Positions 8,367 through 14,769 of a stretch of 24,972 nucleotides of DNA are shown here, in pieces (position 1 is the stretch's first letter; every line of letters starts with the position of its first letter). The notes beneath the pieces were generated by a model. The model was not told the origin of the DNA, searched no databases, and saw only the letters and a program-made list of their open reading frames with translations. Source of the DNA: a virus; IMG/VR virus record IMGVR_UViG_3300025151_000284, positions 1 through 24,972 of that record; one strand, 5' to 3'. Position numbers and translations under genes: made by a program.

Positions 8367-9171
8367 CTTTTGCCTCCCAGAAATTTCTATCATACCCTAT
8401 TTTGACTATTTGCAAAACAGCCTCTTCAATGGCTCTTTGTAAAGCTAAAGTTGCAGGTTCATTTTCAGCATCCCCTGTTTCTATTTCAACGAGCTCTGTT
8501 CCTGCTTCTATAAACCTAAAAACATCTTGCGACCTTCCATAGCTATATATCTGTTTACTAACTAGAACGTCTATTAAAACTTCTCCAGTAGCTATAGAAA
8601 TCATTCTAAGAGCAACTGTTATATTATCTACTCTGTATTGCGTACTGGTTCCTATACCTAAATACCTTGCTCCCCTACCTCCGCTTTTAATATTTGTATC
8701 AAAACCAATAACGGCACCTTCCATCAGTACCCCTGCAAAAAGTAATGGCATGATTGGTTTAGGTCCATCAGTTTTTTCGTTTTGTTCTCTAGCAGAACGT
8801 ATAAGCTGTCTTTCTTTTGTTAAATTATCAAGACCAACTCTTTCAGCTACTCTGAAAAATCTACCTTCAGCAGTATGTTTTAAACTTCTAATCAGTAAAT
8901 GGCTTGGTGCTTGTGTAAGAGCAGTAGAAAATAAAGCAAACTCACTATTGCTTTTACGTTGTCCTGTTTGGTCTGTAAAACTATTAGGATAAACAGCAAC
9001 GACTATAGGAGTTTTTGGTTGTGATACTTGTAGTAATTCTTCAGATTGTATTTCTAAAACATTGGGTAGTGTTTTATGTTTTGATATTGTGTTGTTTACA
9101 GATACTAAACTACAACTAGAAAGCAAAATCGCCAATAGGCAACTGTATCTCGGTAATATTTCCATCAGCAT
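8302..9171 (-). CDS. csgG: CsgG-like curli secretion channel (outer-membrane lipoprotein)
   Basis: CsgG forms a nonameric outer-membrane pore that exports curli subunits. This 289-aa protein has a lipoprotein signal with lipobox LSSC (C20), and the mature length (about 270) is close to E. coli CsgG (262). Family segments are clear: VAVYPNSFTDQTGQ, FSTALTQAPSHLLIRSLK, ERQLIRSARE, EGAVIGFDTNIKSGGRGARY followed by LGIGTSTQY, ATGEVL and VFRFIEAGTELVE. At the pore constriction, E. coli Y51 and N55 are not conserved while the FSTA Phe (F81 here) is, and one residue is inserted, so gating may differ. The start overlaps csgF by 56 bases with no clear ribosome site; a start two codons later (9165) is equally possible. 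The end overlaps the curlin-like gene by 65 bases. Confidence 0.93.
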   Translation of the reverse strand: MLMEILPRYSCLLAILLSSCSLVSVNNTISKHKTLPNVLEIQSEELLQVSQPKTPIVVAVYPNSFTDQTGQRKSNSEFALFSTALTQAPSHLLIRSLKHTAEGRFFRVAERVGLDNLTKERQLIRSAREQNEKTDGPKPIMPLLFAGVLMEGAVIGFDTNIKSGGRGARYLGIGTSTQYRVDNITVALRMISIATGEVLIDVLVSKQIYSYGRSQDVFRFIEAGTELVEIETGDAENEPATLALQRAIEEAVLQIVKIGYDRNFWEAKDETIKIDEPDCDDECIADIRG

Positions 9172-9610
9172 CGGTTATTTTTAAAGTTATAATATCGTTT
9201 TCGATACTATATTCTATCGTGTTTCCTTCTAACGACAAAACACCTGACGTGCTTGGTGTTTCGCCAAACAAATTTTCCACAAGCTGTCTAGATAATTGTG
9301 CATATATTCTTGACTCTAGGTTTCTAATAAATCTTGCAAGAGTGGTGTTTTCTTTATCTCTTTCTATTTGTTCTTGTAAAGCTTTTATTTCTTCTTTGAT
9401 ACTCATTTTACGATTAAACTCTTGGTTTTCAATCGTTAAGTAGTGCGATGATGTATTTATACCACTGAAAGAGGGGTTTTTAAATTTATGAACTATTTGG
9501 TCTGCTTTAACATTCTGTATAAAAATACCAATAATTAACATTATCCCAATAATAGTAACAGTCCAAATTATTCTGTCTTTTTCTTGTTCCGATGTTTTTC
9601 GTTTTCCCAT
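9116..9610 (-). CDS. csgF: CsgF-like curli assembly factor
   Basis: CsgF is secreted through CsgG, caps its extracellular mouth and helps nucleate curli. This 164-aa protein has a basic N-terminus, a hydrophobic signal segment (about 14-33) and a likely cleavage after VKA (residue 36). The mature protein starts with FKNPSFSGINTSSHYLTI, which lines up with the E. coli CsgF N-terminal FRNPNFGG region that inserts into the CsgG pore. The helical middle (about 70-117) and the C-terminal beta segment (IEYSIENDIITLKITDADG, about 132-150) correspond to the rest of the family. The ATG is preceded by a strong AGGAGG that itself follows the upstream gene's TAG. Placement immediately before csgG supports the call. 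Confidence 0.9.
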   Translation of the reverse strand: MGKRKTSEQEKDRIIWTVTIIGIMLIIGIFIQNVKADQIVHKFKNPSFSGINTSSHYLTIENQEFNRKMSIKEEIKALQEQIERDKENTTLARFIRNLESRIYAQLSRQLVENLFGETPSTSGVLSLEGNTIEYSIENDIITLKITDADGNITEIQLPIGDFAF

Positions 9611-9621
9611 GAACGTTCCTC

Positions 9622-9807
9622 CTAGTGCAAAATTCTTTCTTTTTCCTCAGTGCCGTCTATACCTATTATTACTTTAGCCTCTGCTACAATAACTACGCCA
9701 TAAGCCTCTGCTTCTAAGTCGGCTTCTTCAAAACTGTTTGCACATATAAAAGGACCATCGTATATGGTATCTCCTACTCTAAACTCTGTTATATATACTT
9801 TTTTCAT
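9622..9807 (-). CDS. Small acidic protein of unknown function (61 aa)
   Basis: The frame begins in a TAATG overlap with the upstream holin-like gene and its TAG is followed at once by the ribosome site of csgF, so it is part of the same transcript. The peptide (starting MKKVYITEFRVGDTIYDG) is mixed beta/alpha, acidic, with no signal peptide, membrane segment or cysteine cluster. It is not recognised. Its position next to the curli module could mean a cytoplasmic accessory role, but it could equally belong to the preceding lysis/nuclease group. Confidence 0.6.
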   Translation of the reverse strand: MKKVYITEFRVGDTIYDGPFICANSFEEADLEAEAYGVVIVAEAKVIIGIDGTEEKERILH

Positions 9808-10157
9808 TAATCTTTTCTTTGGTCATCTCTGTCCGCTTTAGCTATTTTGTCTTGATTTATTAAATGAGGAACTCCTAATATAGTTTTAATCATAGTGTCT
9901 TGTCTTATGATTTCATTATCAAGACTTCTAATTCTGTCTATCAGGGCTACTAAGATACCGTGTTGTGAATCAAGTTTACCGCCCAATCTTTCCTCTAACT
10001 GAGTTATTTGACCAGCAACTTTTTCATCAACTACATCTAACTTACTTTCCATACCGTCTACAATACGCATTATAAGTTTATATATAAACCAACCTAATGC
10101 ACCTGCCGCTGCTATTGGAAAACCAACTTCTTGTATTAAAGTAACAGCAGACTCCAT
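9807..10157 (-). CDS. Holin-like membrane protein with coiled coil (116 aa)
   Basis: Residues about 10-31 form one hydrophobic segment (FPIAAAGALGWFIYKLIMRI). It is followed by a charged, heptad-like helical region (about 35-90) and a Lys/Asp-rich tail. This one-segment-plus-coiled-coil layout is seen in some phage holins and lysis accessory proteins. It lies downstream of the lysozyme and thermonuclease genes with TAATG junctions on both sides. A holin role is inferred from topology and neighbourhood only; two smaller membrane proteins at about 13.8-14.1 kb compete for that role. Confidence 0.6.
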   Translation of the reverse strand: MESAVTLIQEVGFPIAAAGALGWFIYKLIMRIVDGMESKLDVVDEKVAGQITQLEERLGGKLDSQHGILVALIDRIRSLDNEIIRQDTMIKTILGVPHLINQDKIAKADRDDQRKD

Positions 10158-10540
10158 TAATAATCACCCCAGACTTTAGTTTTAGTGCCGCCGTGATACT
10201 CTACAGCATGACCTTCTTTTATAAGCATTTCACAAATATCTTTGCCATCTTCCGTATACGGTATTCCTAATATACGACCATACTTGCCTTTACCTAATGA
10301 TTTTACTTTTATTTTTCCTACACAAAGTTCTTTTAGTCTTTCTTTAGCTGCAAGACCTAATACTTTTTCTGCTTTATCTCGTGTTCTTGATTCAGGTGTA
10401 TCTATGCCTGCAAGTCTGACACGTTGTTTATGTAACTTAACATCAAAACCTAAATCTAAACAACAATCAAAAGTATCACCGTCTACAATACGTTCCAGTG
10501 TTGCATTATATACAAAGGCATCGGGTGCTTTTTTAGCCAT
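10157..10540 (-). CDS. Thermonuclease-like (SNase family) nuclease
   Basis: The 127-aa protein is a compact staphylococcal-nuclease fold, which cleaves DNA or RNA phosphodiester bonds with Ca2+. Key residues are visible: D22 in IVDGDTFD, R42 in RVRLAGIDTPE, D47, T48, E50, and R89 in KYGRILG, matching the SNase set D21/R35/D40/T41/E43/R87. No signal peptide is seen, so it would act in the host cytoplasm or be packaged in the virion. Its ATG directly follows the stop of the upstream basic protein. Possible jobs are host DNA breakdown or a virion-delivered nuclease; the sequence does not say which. Confidence 0.9.
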   Translation of the reverse strand: MAKKAPDAFVYNATLERIVDGDTFDCCLDLGFDVKLHKQRVRLAGIDTPESRTRDKAEKVLGLAAKERLKELCVGKIKVKSLGKGKYGRILGIPYTEDGKDICEMLIKEGHAVEYHGGTKTKVWGDY

Positions 10541-10834
10541 TTAACATTTCCACCTTTTACGTGCTTGACGTAATCTTGAGTTAGGGTTTTTTGCTGCTTT
10601 AGGAAACTTTTTCATTTGTCCTGCACTTCTAGCACAGTAAGACTTTCTTCTTTTTGCAGCTTTGCTTCCCTTTTTAACCTTACCTGTTACTGCTCCTTTT
10701 AATTTAGAACCAGGATTTTTTCTTTTATATGCAGCAATACCTTTTTTAGTCATGCCTGCACCTTTTTTAGTGGGTCTATAATTACCGCCTTTACCTGTCG
10801 TTCTTCTTATAGACTTTTCTTTTTTCCTAGGCAT
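10541..10834 (-). CDS. Lys/Arg-rich small phage protein (97 aa)
   Basis: This very basic protein has clusters of KK/RR throughout, a central GIAAYKRKNPGSKLKGAV segment and a C-terminal block with KRRKSYCARSAGQMKKFPKA followed by a terminal ARKRWKC. The RRKSxCARxxG and terminal RxWKC pattern is one I recall from a conserved family in marine and cyanobacterial phages whose function is unknown. The gene starts in a TAATG overlap with the 65-aa gene and ends directly before the thermonuclease ATG. The charge suggests nucleic-acid binding, possibly packaged with DNA; this is an inference. Confidence 0.75.
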   Translation of the reverse strand: MPRKKEKSIRRTTGKGGNYRPTKKGAGMTKKGIAAYKRKNPGSKLKGAVTGKVKKGSKAAKRRKSYCARSAGQMKKFPKAAKNPNSRLRQARKRWKC

Positions 10835-11031
10835 TATCTTTTTTTCCTAGTCACTTTTTTCTTAGTAGTTTTTCTAGAACGTCTTATAGCTTTGTCGCTG
10901 ACCGTTCCTTTTCCTGGTCTACTTGTTCCAGCTTTTTTCCTTTTGTTTATGTTATACCATAAACCTTTTTTAGCACGTCTACCGTCTTTAGTAGTGTGGT
11001 ACTGGCTACTTGATTTTTTCTTTGCTGGCAT
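10834..11031 (-). CDS. Lys/Arg-rich small protein (65 aa)
   Basis: A highly basic protein opening MPAKKKSSSQYHTTKDGRRA, with RKTTKKKVTRKKR at the C-terminus and almost no hydrophobic core, so it is likely disordered or nucleic-acid-bound. It is the middle of three consecutive tiny basic genes joined by TAATG or near-overlapping junctions. No enzymatic or known-fold motif is visible. The function is unknown. Confidence 0.7.
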   Translation of the reverse strand: MPAKKKSSSQYHTTKDGRRAKKGLWYNINKRKKAGTSRPGKGTVSDKAIRRSRKTTKKKVTRKKR

Positions 11032-11032
11032 G

Positions 11033-11131
11033 TTATTTCCTCTTTTTCTTAGAGGTTTTCTTTTTATAAGCTTTAGCTGCTGCTTTCCCTGCTTTAGTGT
11101 ATGGGAATTTTTTCTTTCCTACTTTTGGCAT
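11033..11131 (-). CDS. Tiny Lys-rich protein (32 aa)
   Basis: The ATG at 11131 lies two bases after the lysozyme stop, and AAGGAG within the last lysozyme codons provides a ribosome site. The peptide starts MPKVGKKKFPYTKAGKAAAK and ends KKTSKKKRK. It precedes the 65-aa basic gene by one base. The strong ribosome site, tight packing and shared MPxK-type starts argue that it is a real gene although it is so short. Its role is unknown. Confidence 0.65.
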   Translation of the reverse strand: MPKVGKKKFPYTKAGKAAAKAYKKKTSKKKRK

Positions 11132-11132
11132 A

Positions 11133-11579
11133 TTATTCTCCTTGCTTTAAAACTCTATCTTTTAATCTTATAGCTCGTGGACCTACTTGTATAGCCCAAC
11201 GACTATCTAACATTTCAACTGCGGCTTTGTCCCACTTACGGTCTTCCATCGCACCTAAAAACTTTTTAAATTTTAACAAACGTGTAATACCTAAATTAAA
11301 ACACATATTAGCCATGACTCTTTGTAAATCTTCTGGTAAATCTTTCCACCAAATTAAATTTCTATCTAAATCGTTTATAACGTTTTGTATGTCGTTTTCA
11401 AAACATTCATCTATTCTTTCTTTAGAAACAGGTGTATCTACGTCTTGTCCGTGCTCAGGGTCTGTTTCTAATATTAAATGACCTATACCAAACGTAGGAT
11501 ATCCTAAATGGTCTAAGTATATTTTATCTATACATCCCTCATCAAAAGTTAATTCTTCTTGTAGCTTTTTTAAGTCCAT
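11133..11579 (-). CDS. T4-type lysozyme endolysin (GH24)
   Basis: The 148-aa endolysin would cleave the N-acetylmuramic acid to N-acetylglucosamine bond of peptidoglycan. The start at 11579 is favoured over a longer in-frame ATG at 11741 because GAGGTG lies just upstream and the upstream extension would run into the preceding gene. The catalytic triad has exact T4 lysozyme spacing: E14, D23 and T29 in DEGCIDKIYLDHLGYPTFGI. Later family segments include MANMCFNLGITRLLKFKKF. There is no signal peptide, so a holin is expected. It is followed at once by the small basic genes. Confidence 0.93.
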   Translation of the reverse strand: MDLKKLQEELTFDEGCIDKIYLDHLGYPTFGIGHLILETDPEHGQDVDTPVSKERIDECFENDIQNVINDLDRNLIWWKDLPEDLQRVMANMCFNLGITRLLKFKKFLGAMEDRKWDKAAVEMLDSRWAIQVGPRAIRLKDRVLKQGE

Positions 11580-11590
11580 ATTTTCACCTC

Positions 11591-11917
11591 TTATAATATT
11601 GGTATTATTGTGTTTCCATTTGTTGATACACTTACTTGCCCAAGAGACATAGTTCCTTGAACTCCTTTTTCCGTTCCCGAATAAATATCTGACCATTGCT
11701 CTCCTGTCCATAATTGTAATTGTTGCGTACTTAAATTCCAAATAAGGTCGCCACTATTAAACTGGTTTATATTTCTTTGTGACTCATTAACGTTTACAGT
11801 TGAATTAACATCAACCTTATTTAAACTTAACTCTAAAACTCTAACTAATCTATTAAAGATTTCTGGAGTAATGGGTCCTATAGCTACAGGAAGTTTTGTT
11901 TCTAATAGTTTAGACAC
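11591..11917 (-). CDS. Small virion-associated protein (108 aa, GTG start)
   Basis: The frame starts at GTG, sharing its last base context with the nozzle gene stop (TAGTG), consistent with coupled translation. It is a 108-aa protein with a helical N-terminal half (KLPVAIGPITPEIFNRLVRV) and a beta-rich C-terminal half with aromatic residues (DLIWNLSTQQLQLWTGEQWS). No signal peptide or known motif is seen. Position between the nozzle-like gene and lysozyme suggests a minor structural or tail accessory protein. Confidence 0.6.
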   Translation of the reverse strand: MSKLLETKLPVAIGPITPEIFNRLVRVLELSLNKVDVNSTVNVNESQRNINQFNSGDLIWNLSTQQLQLWTGEQWSDIYSGTEKGVQGTMSLGQVSVSTNGNTIIPIL

Positions 11918-13800
11918 TATCGCATTCCATCAGGTTTAATGTCTAGACGAGTAGCTCCTAATCTAAAACTCATTCCTATCTCATTAGTGTTTGTATCATT
12001 GGATTGAACTCTTAAAACAGCTTGTCTACCTCTAGCTCTTGTATCTATTTTAGTAGTTACAGAAGTGCAAGCACCTGTAACTGCTGTGGTGAGCTCCTCT
12101 CCAGGAAAATTTCTTCTTTTTAAAACTATATCTACTGTTTGACCGTTTGCTCCCGTACTAGCAGAGCCTGTGAATTTAACATCAGGGATTATTCTACTTA
12201 TAGACTGATACATATCTCCTTCACCTAAATCGAAATCTGCGGATTCTATAAACACATTAGTCATAGCAGTGCCGTCATCATCATTACCTGTCTCATGATT
12301 AAATAAATACCCAACATCGTTTGTGCTTGATGTTGCTTTAGGGTCACTAAATATTCCCTCATCCAACCAACAAGTTCTAGAAAGCTCTCCTATCATCCAT
12401 ACGTTTTCTTCATAGTTGTAGGTAACATACCTATCGATAACATTACTATCAGCGGAACAATAAAACCAACCAACTTCATCAAAAGCTTTATTTACAAAAC
12501 CGAATATTTGATAACTTTGTATTTGATTTAAATCAGAAAATACGTACTCATCTACAGTACAAGGAAGTTGTTGTATATTTCCTGAATATGTGTAAAAACC
12601 TTTTTTATCCATCCAAAACACCCCTTTCGGTGTGTTTATCATAGCGTTAGGTCCTACTAATCCAACCCCCTCATTTACTAAATTAATTGAAAAGGTAAAA
12701 GGCTGCCCTACAAATGTCATAGAATATAAAGACGTGTCAGTCCATATTAAAGTTTCTTGTCTTGCTCTAATTGCTCCAATAATTGACGACCCTGCTGAAA
12801 GCCTAAATGAGCCTGCTGTATTTGTTGGTAAAGGTTCCCATTCCTCTACGTTTTCTTGGTCGCTCCAAGCAATAAACATCGGGTCTATTGAACCTGTTCT
12901 AGTTGAGTTTTCTATGGGGTCTGCCCCAAAACAAATAACGTGTCTATCTACATCAGACACCATAACTTGTAATGCTTTTGTAGGTGTTAAATTAGCCCCC
13001 GATAAAGCAGATAAAGCAACAGCTCTTGTTCCTGTTCCATTAGATTTATCCCAATAAAAAACTCCTGAACCACGTGGGTTTATTACTAAGTCTTCTCCGA
13101 AATTATCGTGAGACCATAATCTTAGCTGATTTGTAGATTCTAATGAAGTAACGCTTCCCCATGTTCCTGCACCCCAATAATCAGACCCCCAACCCGTAGA
13201 AGGAATATACACATCAAGCCCTACATTTAATTGATAGGTTCCTACCACACTACTTCCACCATTCCCAGTATCAGAACTGTTCGCCGTAACAACATTACCG
13301 TCGGTATCTTTAGCTGTAATCGTGTAGGTATTTGTCGTTACAGTTAAAATTTGATATTCTTGATTTAAAACATTAGCAGAGATAGTTCCACCTAACCCTA
13401 CTGCTGTACTAAAAGTAACAAAATCGTTAGCAACAGCTCCGTGTGCTGTGTCTGTTACAGTAAGAGTAGAAGAACCATTAGTTGCTGCAAACGTTACGTC
13501 TCCAGAAGCGGTAGTTGAACGTATAGGTGTTATATCGTTAAAAACTATTCCATCTATAACGTAGTATTTCCAAGTAGTTCCTAACCCTAAATACTTAGTT
13601 CCTGACAAAGCTACCCAAGCATGAAGTGCTCGTCCTGTGGCTTTAAAACTATTAAAACTAGCTTTAGCCCATCCACCTATTTTTTCTGGTAATCCTTTAC
13701 GAAAACGAACTAAATTAGAGTTAACCCAACCACCCTCACTGGCATAGTCTGTAGCTTCTTTATTTATTCCTGGTTTAAATAAAAGTTTTTGAAGAGGCAT
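11917..13800 (-). CDS. Tail nozzle / packaged-DNA stabilisation-like protein (627 aa)
   Basis: This large beta-rich protein begins with LLFKPGINKEATDYASEGGW followed by VNSNLVRFRKGLPEKIGGW, an N-terminal pattern shared by short-tailed phage tail-hub proteins of the P22 gp10 / T7 gp12 functional class. The middle has repeated WxxDxS/W motifs (FIAWSDQENVEEWEPLP, LIWTDTSLYSM) compatible with a beta-propeller platform. Residues about 90-190 form an Ig-like Ser/Thr/Asp-rich insert. The start is supported by GGAGG seven bases upstream. Such proteins plug the DNA channel and attach tail fibers. The family assignment is from sequence pattern and length; exact homology is not tested here. Confidence 0.75.
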   Translation of the reverse strand: MPLQKLLFKPGINKEATDYASEGGWVNSNLVRFRKGLPEKIGGWAKASFNSFKATGRALHAWVALSGTKYLGLGTTWKYYVIDGIVFNDITPIRSTTASGDVTFAATNGSSTLTVTDTAHGAVANDFVTFSTAVGLGGTISANVLNQEYQILTVTTNTYTITAKDTDGNVVTANSSDTGNGGSSVVGTYQLNVGLDVYIPSTGWGSDYWGAGTWGSVTSLESTNQLRLWSHDNFGEDLVINPRGSGVFYWDKSNGTGTRAVALSALSGANLTPTKALQVMVSDVDRHVICFGADPIENSTRTGSIDPMFIAWSDQENVEEWEPLPTNTAGSFRLSAGSSIIGAIRARQETLIWTDTSLYSMTFVGQPFTFSINLVNEGVGLVGPNAMINTPKGVFWMDKKGFYTYSGNIQQLPCTVDEYVFSDLNQIQSYQIFGFVNKAFDEVGWFYCSADSNVIDRYVTYNYEENVWMIGELSRTCWLDEGIFSDPKATSSTNDVGYLFNHETGNDDDGTAMTNVFIESADFDLGEGDMYQSISRIIPDVKFTGSASTGANGQTVDIVLKRRNFPGEELTTAVTGACTSVTTKIDTRARGRQAVLRVQSNDTNTNEIGMSFRLGATRLDIKPDGMR

Positions 13801-13809
13801 TTACTCCTC

Positions 13810-13992
13810 CTATAAAAACTTAGTAAAAATAATTGAACCTACTATAAACGGATATATCCCCCAAAGAAGCATTTCTAGTCTTTTAAACTTTGCAGAACCT
13901 TCGTCCAGACGTTTTTCTATGTACTGATATCGAATAGTACATTCTCTTTCGTGTGCGTTAAGTTCGGCTAATGCATCCTTCACAGTAGGCAT
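13810..13992 (-). CDS. Small holin-like tail-anchored protein (60 aa)
   Basis: The N-terminal two thirds (starting MPTVKDALAELNAHERECTI) is a charged helix likely to form a coiled coil. Residues about 42-58 form one hydrophobic membrane segment (LLWGIYPFIVGSIIF). This resembles the XhlA/hemolysin-like accessory holins in layout. Its ATG overlaps the upstream 51-aa stop as TAATG, and it lies just before the nozzle-like gene. A lysis role is inferred from size and topology. Confidence 0.65.
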   Translation of the reverse strand: MPTVKDALAELNAHERECTIRYQYIEKRLDEGSAKFKRLEMLLWGIYPFIVGSIIFTKFL

Positions 13993-14147
13993 TATTTTTC
14001 TTTTGCTTTACCAATATTTAAAGCTAATAAATCAATAAACTTATAAAGTTTACCAATCCAAACATCATCTTTTGGTGTTGGTGTACTTGCTGCTATGATT
14101 GAAGACACCGTTACTATTGTAGTAATCCACATAATTAAGTCTGCCAT
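13992..14147 (-). CDS. Small membrane protein (51 aa)
   Basis: The ATG at 14147 has AGGAG nine bases upstream and the frame ends in a TAATG overlap with the 60-aa gene. The N-terminus (MADLIMWITTIVTVSSIIAA) is one hydrophobic segment followed by STPTPKDDVW and an amphipathic helix rich in Lys. The pair with the next small membrane protein resembles a holin plus accessory arrangement. The function is not established. Confidence 0.6.
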   Translation of the reverse strand: MADLIMWITTIVTVSSIIAASTPTPKDDVWIGKLYKFIDLLALNIGKAKEK

Positions 14148-14226
14148 TTTATTTCTCCTATTTTTCTTTCGTTGAAACTATAAATGTACTGTTTTAGTCT
14201 AAAGCAAATTGAATAAAATAGCAATC

Positions 14227-14769
14227 TTATAGAAAGTTAAACCATCCTGTAATAATATATTTTTCTTGGTTCTTAGATATTTGTCCTCTATGAGTGTGTG
14301 TCCACCCTGCAGGAAAAATAATTGTTGAACCTTTTTTAGCTTCGGTAACACAATCTTGATATAAAAATTCTGTTCCTCCATTTTCAACATTATTAAGATA
14401 AGTGCTAAAAACTAAATGTCTTTGTATAACATGAGGACCACCATCATTTTCTGCGTGCCATTTATAAAAACCCCATCCTTTGTCGTAATACTGTATTTTG
14501 GTATTATGGTTAATACCATAAAACTCTACATTATTTGCAAATTTATATTTTGAAACATATTGTTTTAGGCATTTTAATAATTCATCTCTATATAAAAAGT
14601 TTGTTAAATCTTCTGGAGTTATCATTACTTCTAATGATTTTTTAAATTTTTTATCTACTCTATTATTACCTACTGTACCGTCTTCTGCGTTATGTTTATT
14701 GCTGTTCCAATAGTCTAATAATTCATCAACAGCTTTGTTATTTATTTGATATTTTTCTATAAAATTCAT
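14227..14769 (-). CDS. 2-oxoglutarate/Fe(II) dioxygenase, third of three (180 aa)
   Basis: A prolyl-4-hydroxylase-like jelly-roll oxygenase. The iron ligands appear as H105-A-E107 (FYKWHAENDG) and a distal His in GWTHTHRGQ (H158 or H160), and K170 in EKYIITGWF is the likely 2-oxoglutarate anchor. Using Glu instead of Asp in the HxD/E motif is less common. The middle contains RHLVFSTYLNNVENGGTEFL, typical of the family. It overlaps the upstream oxygenase by ATGA. The substrate could be a protein side chain, lipid or small molecule; the sequence does not show which. Confidence 0.85.
   Translation of the reverse strand: MNFIEKYQINNKAVDELLDYWNSNKHNAEDGTVGNNRVDKKFKKSLEVMITPEDLTNFLYRDELLKCLKQYVSKYKFANNVEFYGINHNTKIQYYDKGWGFYKWHAENDGGPHVIQRHLVFSTYLNNVENGGTEFLYQDCVTEAKKGSTIIFPAGWTHTHRGQISKNQEKYIITGWFNFL

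Noticed and set aside
8367-8393. Upstream start for the curlin-like protein adding nine residues
   Set aside because: The GGGAGG ribosome site and signal peptide both fit the start at 8366; the longer form would put charged residues before the signal peptide.
11580-11741. Longer in-frame start for the lysozyme (202 aa form)
   Set aside because: The extension runs into the preceding gene, has no ribosome site and precedes the clear GAGGTG-ATG start; the T4 lysozyme family does not need it.
14148-14226. Possible promoter upstream of the 51-aa gene
   Set aside because: There is a TATAGT-like element but no -35 match at suitable spacing, and AT-richness explains it.
14199-14390. 63-codon minus-strand frame overlapping the third oxygenase
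   Set aside because: It lies within the oxygenase coding region in another frame and has no motif.
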